64,000 nucleotides of DNA from Takakia lepidozioides (Eukaryota; Streptophyta; Takakiopsida; Takakiales; Takakiaceae), in contig CM060732.1 in NCBI GenBank assembly GCA_030704615.1, forward strand, positions 55,967,053 to 56,031,052, given 5' to 3'. This document shows positions 25,322-35,506 of this stretch, one piece after another. Positions within the stretch are counted from its first letter, which is position 1, and every line of letters starts with the position of its first letter. The notes beneath the pieces are model-generated. The model saw only the letters and a program-made list of their open reading frames with translations, made no database searches and had not been told where the DNA came from. The position numbers were made by a program, and so were the translations under genes.

Positions 25322-28300
25322 TGCACATTCCCACAATGGGCGCGTGGACGTGGCTAGACACACGTCTTCATCCCATTGGCCTCCTGCTCTTCTCTACTGC
25401 ACCTTTTTTTTTCCTACATCCCTATTGGTTGCTCCAATAGTCTCTCCTTTTCTGAACTTCAAAATCCCCCCAAAATTGATGTTTGGTACTTATTAACATG
25501 TCTCTGGGTTATTGCCCGCCCTCCCCCATTGGCTGGGCCATTCGCCTTCGTCTTTCTGACCTTGACCTTCCGGAATAACGTGTCGGAGGATTTGGGATCC
25601 TTATTTATTAGTTAGTGAGAGGAGAAAATAACCTCTTTCACACTAACCGAACCATGGAGGCGTAGAAATGGGACACCGCCAAGGGAAGGGGGGGGGAGAG
25701 TATACCATATCCGTCCAGTAGTAGGAATTGACCCAGAATCATCTATCAAGGGGCCTGATTTGTGAGCTGTTGCTCCCAGGTGTTTCCCTCATATATATAT
25801 AAGGCAACGACCTTCTAGAATATATTAGGTGGTACTTCACAATTCGCTCCAAGTGAGCTATGGCGGGCATGTGGCAGAGGCTCTTTCTGCATGCAAAAGG
25901 ATCAGCATGCAATGTATCGAGGATGTGGCTCGGAAATGCCTTTGAAACATCTGTCCTACTCGCTTCATACAGTCAGCAACTAGGATTTCTTGAGATGAGG
26001 GGGATCCGAGGCTCAAATTCATGAGACTCATGGCGGGGAAATTTCGCTGGGTGGCGTCGGATGTTTGTTTACTATCAATCCTGCATTTAGAGGCTGATCG
26101 ATGGAGATGGGCAGTGGGTTGAAGATATCTGGCCAGATTGGTAACACTCATTGCCAGTTCCAGCGATGCAGATACCACCGTCCTGGAATCTACGCAGCTG
26201 ACCGACCACAGCCAGCGTGTGCAGCTGTTTCTCGCCTTCCCCTCAACTATTTAATCCTCCCCATCCCTCGCAGAAGGCAGAGCAATACCAGAGAGCACTT
26301 GCATACTTTCGTGGACTCGAGCAACAGCTACATCACCGATTTCCACACAGATCCACTTTCATACTTTTGGTCTTCCTTTAACTCAGTCAACATGGCAAGC
26401 GGATTAGGCGACCGTCTCTTCGGCAACAAGGAGGAGGTCCCGGCTCAGACTGCAACTGGAACAACGGCGCCGAATACTGTGAATATCTCGCTCCTTTCGA
26501 ATTGACCTCTGTAATTTGCTTGATGAAATCCAGCTGAGAGGATCATGTGTTTCACTCGTGTTTCATACTTCCCCGTAGTTGCTGTTGGTCCCCTTATTTA
26601 TATGTGAAGTTACTCTTCCTAATGTTGTTCACGGTGCTGAAGATCTGAGTACATGGGAAGTACAGTATAGTACAAAATCGTTGAAGTTTACTTGGATCTG
26701 CACAATTCGACCCGCCCCGACTATGTAAATGCAGTGACCAACTGACAACTTGACGTTTCTCAACTTCCGCTGTTCAATCGAATCGATTTTGCTTTAGACT
26801 AGCAGTTTCCGGAGTAGGAAAATCGTGTGTTGTTACATAGTTGGAACTACATCCTGCACTCGTTTTACAGCTATCCATGTGTTGTACAATCAAATTGAAG
26901 TGTTAGTGCTAGTCGGTGTCATGGGTAATGCAGATCTTTCGATAGTCGCCTCAGAAAGAGATGTATTCAGCGACTGGTCTGAACACTTTCGCAAGGATAT
27001 TCGATCTCTCGAGATGAATATAAGTATTCGTTGAAATACATTTATAGCATTGCCCCTTAACAGTCAGTCTTATGTAATGAAATCTGGCATTCGAAATGTT
27101 GATTTGAATTTCTTGTTGAATTGGGGCAATGCAGGCCGAAGCTGCTAAACACCACAAGCACCACGAGGAAGAGGCGGGGTTGGCAGGCGCAGCCGCTGTC
27201 GGATATGGCGTTCACGAGCACCACGAAAAGAAGGAGGATGAGAAAGAGGGTGGTGAGAAGAAGCACCACATATTTTAAAAATACCCTGGAGATGATATCT
27301 CACAGTAGCTACAGCAATGGTTCTCATAAGTAGTGTGGACATCTTATGTACATGCCTAGAGCAGAAGGGAGGGAGGAACATGGACTCTCGTTAAGCAGGG
27401 GGGGCTCGATTTAGTGGTGTGACTTGGAAAGATTCAGTTGATTCCAGACTTTCAGAGCAGAAAGCTTATCCTCAGATGTAATGCATGGATTTTTTCCGCA
27501 ATATCCACAAATGAGAGAGGCTCTTATTTAAGCTGGCGTCAATGAAGTAGAGGAAGGGTGGAAGGATTTGTTACAGTGGGAGTCAGCCTGTAAGCATCAT
27601 CTCAGTGACGAGGGGCAGAATTCGTCTTAACAAGGCAGATCTTGGTTTCTGGATTTCGAGCACGTCCTTGTGATGATGTGGAGGGTTCCATAACAAATCC
27701 TCTGGTTGAATGGGCCCTTTTTTGGGGAGCCTATTCAGCATGGTCAAAATGCAATGGTAGTAAATGATATGCTTACTTGTATCGGCCCATAAGGCTATTG
27801 CAAACCACTTCTTATAAGTACATTCTCTCTCTCTCTCTCATGACACAGTGTAGAGAGATGGTCTATGGCTCCCGACTCTGGTCATCTGGGATCAAGGGAA
27901 GGATGTGGACTGTGGTCCATAACTTGTATGCCCACACCAAAAGCTGTGTCACTGTTAATGGACAGAAGTCTAACTTCTTTGACATAGACCAAGTTGTAGC
28001 TCAAGGATGTACCTCTCCCCTATGCTCTTTAAATGTCTTCATCAATCAACTTCTCGAGGATGTGGAAAGTGAGGGATTTGGGTCAAGGGTGGGTGATGCC
28101 ACCATACCAGCCTTTATGTTTGCGGATGACTTCGCAGGCATAGGGGAAACTCCATCCCATCTTCAGGAGTTGATCTATTGCGTGAATAGATACTTTGACC
28201 TTTGGTGGCTAGAGGCTAATGTCAGTAAATGCTGTGGTGGCATTTAACAACCATGGGGAGGGAGGAGGTGACCTCAAGTGGCAGTGGGGCCTGTCCTCCC

Positions 28301-29450
28301 TTTCTACACAAACCTTGGCGTTTTCCTCCATCTATAATTGGGAAGCGCATATATCAAAAGTGATTCATTTTGGCAAGCGCAAAGCGTTGGGTCTCACTAA
28401 TTTTTTCCACTGCTGAGGGAGGGATTAACTCTGAAGAGAAATCACTCTTTGCCGCGTTATTAAGCGTACCTTGGAGTACGCATCTGCTGTGTGGGTCAAC
28501 CAGGCTAAGTCTCTAGAATCCACTTAAGTGGGGGTGCTCAAGGAGTGCATGTCAGCATGCTCCAAAACAGCTAATATCACTGTTCGTGTTGAGTTTGGCA
28601 TTCCTCCATTAAGCTCCCATGAATTCAAGGTCAGATGGTGGGGTCAGCTGCAACTTATGACTAATACCAGATATCTTAAGTCAATCAACTCTATACTTGG
28701 AAGCAGGAGCGCCCTGTCAAACACACTTAAGTCCTGGCGGAAGAGGGTAGAAGAGATAGTCAAGGATCGGAATTCAAAAGCCATGACCCTGCTGGATAGA
28801 TCTGACTTACAGGCTGAAGTTCCCAAAGCAATGTTTATTGCTAGGAAATTGACTTCTGAAAATGAAGTTAGGCTGAAAACTTCCTTGAACCCGTTCCCGT
28901 TTGTGACATGGGTGAGGCCATCATGTATGACCTCAAGGGTTTACCCACTCTTGGCACTAGACTGAAATTCAAACTCATGGTAGGTAGCCTACCTTTGAAC
29001 AGCAAACAGACGCAGAGAGGAAAGGGGGATTGTAAGTGCACGTTGTGTGGGCAACCTGAAGACAATATCCACTTCCTGATTCACTGTAGTGGGCACTCTC
29101 ACCAGGGAGACCACCTCTTTAATTCCATCAAGGGAATTGTTCCTGTACCTCTGTTTACCAACTTTGAAAATCTTGTGGCAAAAAGCCCAAGCCCTTTTGG
29201 GGTCTAGTTATTGGGCAAATCACACATAGCAGATTGATGTTTGTGTGAAGGGATTTCTAGAACATATCTGGAAAGCTCGAATCAATTGCATAGGTCATAC
29301 TACGGGCTGACAAAGGTAGTTTCTGTCCCTTTGTGTTCCGCTCAAACTGGGCCCACTGGGCCCGGGGTCAATAGCCACAAGGCTAGCACACAACGCCTTA
29401 TGAGTACACACACTCTCTCTCTCTCTCTGTCTCTCTCTCTCTCTGGCTCT
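25322..29450. repeat. Right arm of the ~4 kb inverted duplication
   Basis: Reverse-complement copy of 15060-19014 carrying the same order: dispersed repeat, ASR gene, LINE fragment. The inner boundary is the GCACATTCC word at 25322. The outer boundary falls in the CT-rich run at about 29412-29455, where it meets the PPR block. Confidence 0.85.
26392..27278 (+). CDS. ASR (ABA/WDS-induced) protein, right arm copy
   Basis: Exon 1 is 26392-26478 (MASGLGDRLFGNKEE, then VPAQTATGTTAPNT). Exon 2 is 27135-27278 and starts AEAAKHHKHHEEEAG. The 656-bp intron has GT and AG ends and leaves phase 0, giving 76 residues. The ending KKHHIF and the block GYGVHEHHEKKEDEKEGGEK match the C-terminus of ASR proteins, which bind zinc through His and act in cytosol and nucleus under drought or ABA. 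A TATTTAAT box lies about 145 bp before the ATG (near 26247). If exon 1 is read through without splicing it stops after 37 residues. The gene is intact in both arms, so both may be expressed. Confidence 0.78.
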
Positions 29451-29455
29451 CTTGG
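27777..29455 (+). mobile_element. LINE reverse-transcriptase fragment, right arm copy
   Basis: Plus-strand pieces match the LINE at 49.4-51.05 kb: YGSRLWSSGIKGRMWTVVHN, FINQLLEDVESEGFG, FADDFAGIGETP, then CTLCGQPEDNIHFLIHCSGH (the C-terminal CCHC knuckle). Reading frames are broken at several points. The 5' side shows a LINE tail plus (CT)n fused to an internal position, exactly as in the left arm. Confidence 0.85.
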
Positions 29456-29469
29456 GGTCTAAATGCTGG

Positions 29470-29650
29470 GCAGCTCACACACAAGAAGTTGATGCTTGTG
29501 TGAAGGGCTTTTAGAGGATATCTGGAAAACCCAAACTAATTGTCGCATTACTGGAGTGAGCCCGAGGGACAATCAAGAAGGCTAATTTGGTGTCCAACAT
29601 GGGAGCTCCGGAAATAACAGCTGAATTTGGGCCAATTGCAGGCAGGAAAC
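29470..29650 (+). pseudogene. LINE tail plus short aldo-keto reductase fragment
   Basis: The first part repeats the LINE 3' end (CACACAAGAAGTTGATGC, GATATCTGGAAAACCC). Then the frame RGTIKKANLVSNMGA resembles PGTTKKANLESNIGAL of the reductase at 10.8 kb, and the DNA is similar as well. It looks like a captured or leftover exon fragment. The following 29.65-30.13 kb has no feature I recognise. Confidence 0.35.
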
Positions 29651-30131
29651 ACTAGTGCTACTACTGCAAATCCGTGCGCTCGACTCCCAAAATTGGAACT
29701 GTGTTGGATTCAAACTTGAGAGGAATCTATTTAAGAGCCTCTCCACTAGAACAAATAGTTGTCAACATCGATCAAGGCGCTGGTTGCTCCCCAATCACCC
29801 CAAAGTACATCAGTCCAACGAGTGTTCTGGCGATTCCCTTGTTGAACCCAGTTTGGTGAAAATAACTGCAGGATGTACACCACACCTACTATTCCTTGCT
29901 AGAGCTGTTGAGTCTCCAACTTTTTCTTGATAAGGTTTGTATCTAGTTCTTTCTGTTCAGTAATTGTATTGAATTTTGAACACCACCACGAGCAGCACTC
30001 AGAAAATGCTTGGTGACTGCTTCATCAACAATACAGGTTCTGTCTTCCGATATTAATCTTGAAGTAGGACAGAATTATGACCTGTCCACCTGGAAACCTT
30101 GACACACTGTCTTGCAAGCATGTTCCTCCTT

Positions 30132-32870
30132 TCACCAGTAATCCCCACAGGAACATTCCCCATCTTGGAAGTGATGGAAGCGATTGGCATCCCGTACAAC
30201 AATTGCTCGCCCAACAATTTTTGAGATGAACTTGGTGGCCGTGTGACAGTCACCACACACCCGAAGGTTCTTGATAATGCGAAGAGCTGTCCCAGGGGGC
30301 GTACTGATCAGCCCAAAAGCAATGGCAAGCTTCTCACTGTGGTGGCAAAGAGAAAATTCCTTTTGCTGTTCCGCCACATCATGCAGTACAAAGCTCGTGT
30401 CAGGGGAGTATCCGACGTCCTTCATTTGCCCAGACAGTCTGTTCAGCTCAGCGTGGATTTCGTTGATTTGGGGATGCAATGTGTCTGCAACAACGAATGC
30501 ATGCACCCGGTTGTCAACCTGAATGGAGCTATAGCCTGGCTCCTTTTTCACACCTCGCTCCTTCATCTTTTTTCTGACCTTTGCTGCATCATCCCACCTG
30601 CCAGCCGCAGCATAGATGTTGGACAGCAGCACATAAGTTGCAGCATCCTGTGGATTCCAATTGAGAAGCCATTTTGCTGCACGTTCTGCTACCTCCACAT
30701 TGCCATGAACTCTGCAGGCACCAAGGAAGGCTTTCCATGCCACAGCACCTGGTTCGATTGGACTTTTGGTGATGAAGTCCTCTGCCTCCTCCAATCTCCC
30801 TGCACGGCCAAGAAGGTCCACCATGCAGCCAAAATGCTCCCCTGTAGGAGTGAGGCCATGATCTCGATTCATGGAATCAAAGAAATGGCACCCTTCATCC
30901 ACTAAGCCCACATGGCTACATGCAGAGAGAAGACATACGAAGGTGATACCATTCGGCTTCAAGCCTTCCTGCTGCATTTCTGCAAATAGTTGCAGGGCTT
31001 CCATACCAGAGCCATTCTGAGCATATCCTGCAATGATTGTGTTCCATGAAACCACATCTCGTTGAACCATTTTATCAAGCACTTGGCGGGCGTCCTTTAT
31101 GCTCCCGCATTTGGCATACATGTCAATAAGGGTATTCTCCAGATTGATATTGGGCTCAATTCCAGCTTTGATGATGTCACCATGGACCCCTATGCCCCTT
31201 TCCAACGCTGCCATACTGGCACATGCATTGAGAACACAGATGAATGTCACCCTGTCAGCTATCACCTGTTCTTGTTTCATTTGCTCATAGAACTCGAAAG
31301 CCTCCCTGCCAAACCCATTCTGAGCATATCCTGCAATCATGACACTCCATGAGAAAACATTTCGTTGACCCATATTGTCAAACACTTGACGCGCATCCTT
31401 CATGCTCCCACATTTGGCATACATGTCGACAAGGGCAGTCCCCAGAATGACATCTTGTGCAATTCCAGCTTTGGTGAGGCGCACGTGGACCTCTTCACCC
31501 TTTTCCAGGGCGGCCAGGCTGGAACATGCACCGAGAACACAAATGAATGTGACTTTGTCAGGCATCACACCTTCTTGCATCATCTGCTCAAATATCTCCA
31601 AAGCCTCCATACCACAACCATTCTGAGCATATCCTGTGATCATTGCATTCCATGAGACCTTATCTGGTTTAGCCATTTTGTTGAACACTTCACGTGCATC
31701 CTTCATGCTCCCACACTTGGCATACATGTCGACAAGGGCAGTCTCCAGAATGACATCTTGTGCAATTCCAGCTTCGATGATGTCTGCACAGACCTCTTTG
31801 CCCTTCTCAAGAGCTGACAGCCTCGCACATGCCTTGAGAACACAGGTGAATGTGACCTTATCAGGCTTAACCCCTTCACACATCATTTGTTCATACATCT
31901 CCAAAGCCTCCCTACCAGACCCATGATTGGCATATCCTGCGATCATAGTGCTCCACGAAACCATATCTCGTTCAACCATGTTGGCAAACACTTGGTGCGC
32001 GTCCTTCATGCTCCCACATTTCGCATACATATTAATGAGGGTGTTTTCTAAGTTGATATATGACACGATCCCAAATTTGATGATGTCACCATGGACCTCT
32101 TTGCCCTTTTCCAGGGCTTCTATGCTCGCACACGCCTTGAGAATGCACAAGAATGTGACGTCATCAGGCGTCACCCCTTCCCGTATCATTTGCTCATACA
32201 TCTCCACGGCTTCCTGACCAACCCCATGCTTCATATATCCTGTCATCATTATAGTCCACGTAAACAAAGTCCGTTCAGGCATTTTGTCAAACACTTGGCG
32301 TGCATCCTTCATGCTCCCACACTTCGCATACATGTTGACAAGCGTATGCTGTAGATTAGATGACATGATTCCAGACTTGATGATGTCAGTATGGACCTCT
32401 TTACCCGTTTCCAAAGCTCCTAGGCTGGCACACGCCTTGAGAACACACACAAACGTGACACTGTTTGGCATCACCCCGTCCTGTATCATTTGCTCATACA
32501 TCTCAACAACCTCCCGATAACACTCGTGCTTCAGACATGCTGCCATCATTGTACTCCACGTAAACAAAGTTCGTTCAGGCATTTTGTCAAACACGTTGCG
32601 TGCATCCACCATGCTTCCACACTTGGCATACATGTTCAAAAGGCTGTTGAGTACGAAGATGTTCGGTTTGAACCCACTTTGCACAATGTGGGCATGCACC
32701 TGCTTTCCCTCTGATAGGCCTTGCATGTTGATGCACTCGTGCAAGAGACACACACAAGTTTCAGAATCTGCTAAAATCCCATGGTGGTTCAAAATCTGCA
32801 GGGCCTCTTTGAGTTGTCCAGCCTTACATAATGTCCTCACTTTGCCACATTGTGCTTGACCTTGCACCAT
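30132..32870 (-). CDS. PPR protein of the PLS-DYW class (organelle C-to-U RNA editing factor), intact
   Basis: One uninterrupted exon codes for about 912 residues. It has tandem pentatricopeptide repeats with recurrent MYAKCGSMKDARQVFDKM and then SWSTMIAGYA and ALEMYEQM blocks, followed by E/E+ motifs and a full DYW domain. The deaminase motifs are intact: HSEKLA (HxE), CGDCH (CxxCH) and the terminal CSCGDYW. Such proteins bind specific mitochondrial or plastid transcripts and deaminate a cytidine. I chose the ATG at 32870. The frame stays open upstream to about 32985, preceded by TTTTCACAG, so an intron and an earlier exon with the organelle transit peptide are likely. The repeats are unusually uniform, suggesting recent internal repeat amplification. 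A decayed duplicate lies at 51.7-55.5 kb. Confidence 0.93.
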   Translation of the reverse strand: MVQGQAQCGKVRTLCKAGQLKEALQILNHHGILADSETCVCLLHECINMQGLSEGKQVHAHIVQSGFKPNIFVLNSLLNMYAKCGSMVDARNVFDKMPERTLFTWSTMMAACLKHECYREVVEMYEQMIQDGVMPNSVTFVCVLKACASLGALETGKEVHTDIIKSGIMSSNLQHTLVNMYAKCGSMKDARQVFDKMPERTLFTWTIMMTGYMKHGVGQEAVEMYEQMIREGVTPDDVTFLCILKACASIEALEKGKEVHGDIIKFGIVSYINLENTLINMYAKCGSMKDAHQVFANMVERDMVSWSTMIAGYANHGSGREALEMYEQMMCEGVKPDKVTFTCVLKACARLSALEKGKEVCADIIEAGIAQDVILETALVDMYAKCGSMKDAREVFNKMAKPDKVSWNAMITGYAQNGCGMEALEIFEQMMQEGVMPDKVTFICVLGACSSLAALEKGEEVHVRLTKAGIAQDVILGTALVDMYAKCGSMKDARQVFDNMGQRNVFSWSVMIAGYAQNGFGREAFEFYEQMKQEQVIADRVTFICVLNACASMAALERGIGVHGDIIKAGIEPNINLENTLIDMYAKCGSIKDARQVLDKMVQRDVVSWNTIIAGYAQNGSGMEALQLFAEMQQEGLKPNGITFVCLLSACSHVGLVDEGCHFFDSMNRDHGLTPTGEHFGCMVDLLGRAGRLEEAEDFITKSPIEPGAVAWKAFLGACRVHGNVEVAERAAKWLLNWNPQDAATYVLLSNIYAAAGRWDDAAKVRKKMKERGVKKEPGYSSIQVDNRVHAFVVADTLHPQINEIHAELNRLSGQMKDVGYSPDTSFVLHDVAEQQKEFSLCHHSEKLAIAFGLISTPPGTALRIIKNLRVCGDCHTATKFISKIVGRAIVVRDANRFHHFQDGECSCGDYW

Positions 32871-32989
32871 GGCAGCTAGCTCTTCTTTCACCCAAGGAGG
32901 GTTCGACCAACCCTCAATCCACAGGGCCTCCTTTGTGTGCTTATGTCTGTAGTCTGGTGCTCTCGGATTCCTCTGTGAAAATCACCAAT

Positions 32990-34590
32990 GGCCAGCTGAG
33001 GAGCCGTTGCTTAAACCACAGCCTCACATACATCGGGCTACCACCAACCAAGCTCCAAGCATCCTTCAGTAACAGTGAGGAAACTTAGGCTACTAATGTC
33101 ATGGCCTGCTAAGCTTATAATGAAGACCAACTAGTAGACAGTAGCTGCAATTTTACTGCTTTTCACGAGACAGAATAACATCACCGGTAATCATAGCAAT
33201 TGGAGATACAGTCCAGTGCACAGAAACATCATCAGAACAGCTTCAGTCACAAGCCCTCCTTGACAAACTCTTTTGCATCCTAAATGGAGATTGCCTCACC
33301 TTATCAAACCTGTTGTCCCACCACAATGAAGGATCCGAGAAGAACTCTTTCCAGAGCCGCTCTGTGCTCATTGTTTGACCCATGTGCAAGACTGTGAGAA
33401 CATGAGAATTTTGTGAGCTTCCAATTGCCTCAAGTCTACATAAAAAGCTTGCAGTGGCATTTCACTAGGCAAGGGCCGAACCCTGTCATAAATCTCTCCC
33501 TAAGGAAACCCCTTGCGAGAGGTCATCCGCAGAGTACCTGCACCTAAATCTCTCTCGCAGCCATACAGTGAATGGAAAGAAGATAAAAAGATATAAGTAA
33601 TTTCAGCAGATCCCGAGGGAGCTCGTGGACGGAAGGCAACGGTATCATTACATCCTACATACCAACGGGTGAAATTCTCCGACCAAGACGGTCATACTGC
33701 TCCTGGACCGGGTCACAGAGAAATGGAGCATGGATAACTGAAGCTCAGACTTTTGAACACACCCAATTCAGAAAAAGGAAAATCATCCCATATCCATACC
33801 TTTCTGCGCTACCCCTGTAGCCGGGAGAGGCCTCACATTCATCACTCTCAAGGGAACCGGGTCCCATTTCAGGTCTACACCCTGGCCCGACAATCTGCTC
33901 CATGATGTGGGGCTTCCCTCTCTTTCGACGCACGCAGATGACACTGCCTTGGGTAGTGCCCCTCCCTGCGACCTCAGAACCATCTCTGTAGTTGCAGAGG
34001 TCGGAGACCAAGGTGCCACACACCATCTCCAAACTCCTGCCTACCCCTGCAATGGGACTAGCAAATCGGAGGATGAAATGGATGAGCCAAACAAACATAA
34101 ATACATTTGAAGGATGAGAAGCAGCACCCTATTATTCATCCATCCGGACCTCAGCGCTTGCAAATGATCAACATATACCCAGAGGAAAGAAATATCGTCT
34201 AAGAAAGCAAAAATCTCCCTAATGTCTTGCACCCTTTTTTTTTTCGAACAGCCATAACTTCCTCACTCCGGGTATTGAAAAGCCGCAAATAGGAAGATTG
34301 TAGTCCGGATTGAGAGCTGTCCAACACCTCCCTCGCCGCAAGGGAACAACGGTATCAAAGTTATAACGTCCAAAATCCATGGAACGGCATCAGAATGTAG
34401 CAAGAGATTCTGCTGCTTGCCTTTGCTGTTGTTGCCTGTCACATTGGCCCAAGGTATTGGCGAGGGGACGGTGAGGCTGCCGCCCTTTGTATAGAGGTGG
34501 ACGAGCCCCCACAAACAGAGATGAAATTGGAGGTTGAAAAGGGGCAGCCCGGGCGGGCCCAATCTCTAAGGTTTCTTGCATGGATTTCAA
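32990..34590. other. Upstream region of the PPR gene, no assigned gene
   Basis: It probably contains an upstream exon and promoter of the PPR gene. A 117-codon minus-strand frame (34098-33745) rich in Gly, Arg and Cys has no recognisable domain. The part 34150-34590 is repeated at 55521-55930. Confidence 0.35.
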
Positions 34591-34604
34591 ATCACACCCA
34601 TCAA

Positions 34605-34671
34605 GATAAAAGGATTTGACCCCATAACCCTATGGGTGGTACTTAGTGCACTATCCAACTGAGCTACTGAC
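34605..34671 (-). repeat. tRNA-derived SINE-like unit, copy A
   Basis: The minus strand starts GTCAGTAGCTCAGTTGGATA, which contains an RNA polymerase III A box (34651-34666). Forty bases on it has GGGGTCAAATCC (34612-34623), a B box. The anticodon arm does not fold like a functional tRNA, so a tRNA-derived SINE head is more likely than a tRNA gene. The second copy is at 57070-57124. Confidence 0.5.
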
Positions 34672-34744
34672 TATTGGTACCCGGAAATTATGTCGTGACT
34701 TGAAAGAATTGTTTGAGTCAAAAAACAAATTACGGGGTAGTTTC

Positions 34745-35452
34745 CAGTGTTGGGCGGGTATGACAATTTGGGCATATTGAAGGGTCCGGTAAGGCATCTT
34801 TGTTTAAATCGGTATGGAGGGGGTTATATATAATGTAGGGGTTTGGAAATTGTGGCGGATAGAGGTTATCAATAGAAGTGTCCCCCAAAAAACGTTCTCA
34901 GGTTATCAATATGCCATTATCCAGTGGATAACGGTTATCAATATAACCAGTATGATATGATATATTAAGATTTTAAGAGGACCAGAAAGAAAGAAAAAAA
35001 CAAAAGGAAACAAAATGAAATATGAAGAATCACAATTAAGAGGACCAGAATTGGCTCAGAAAAGGGAAAAAAAGAAAAAAGAAAAGAGATAGGAGTCCTA
35101 CAACTCCTGGTTTTTCTTCCAAAAAGCCTTTGACTAAGATTCCTCTTAAATGCAGACCCCATGTGGCTACATAATTACTACCCATGAATGTAGCCAAGTT
35201 CTAATAAAATCTCAAGGTATTGTTCAAAAGTTACTACATGACTAATTTTCAAGGTTCAAGTCGGGTACCATGTAATAAGCCAAGTTGGCCCCTGCCGATT
35301 CTAGCTTGGGCCGGAAAGTGACGAGATGGCCCTAGTCGGTTCTAACTCAAGCCGGGTCCACCAAAAATTTGGGTGGCGGGTCTCAATAGTATGATACCCT
35401 GATTATTACCCGGCCGGGTATATATGTCAACATATATACCCGCCCAACACTG
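34745..35452. mobile_element. hAT-type non-autonomous element, 708 bp, with paralogous empty site
   Basis: The ends are CAGTGTTGGGCGGGTAT and ATACCCGCCCAACACTG. The flanks are GTAGTTTC (34737-34744) and GTAATTTC (35453-35460), an 8-bp target duplication with one change. The duplicated block at 57.13 kb reads GGGTAGTTTCCCCAC without the element, which is the pre-insertion sequence. No transposase is encoded. Confidence 0.88.
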
Positions 35453-35506
35453 GTAATTTCCCCACGGTAAAGCTTTCACAGCCTTATGGGTGGTTATTCT
35501 CAAAAT

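Noticed and set aside
26392-26505. Unspliced 37-codon protein at ASR exon 1
   Set aside because: A GT donor at 26479 in phase with the exon encoding the ABA/WDS region explains the data better; the same holds in the other arm.
29674-29859. 61-codon frame KIGTVLDSNLRGIYLRASPL as a protein gene
   Set aside because: Its counterpart at 51.29 kb has a stop and small deletions, and I recognise no family.
30243-32859. Long plus-strand open frames opposite the PPR gene (also 51870-53853)
   Set aside because: They are antisense shadows of the uniform PPR repeats; repeated near-identical frames follow the repeat period.
32871-32891. PPR start at 32891
   Set aside because: The codon there is GTG; the first ATG in frame is at 32870, and the frame continues upstream to a likely splice acceptor.
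34605-34671. Functional tRNA gene
   Set aside because: A and B boxes are present but the anticodon and acceptor stems do not form.
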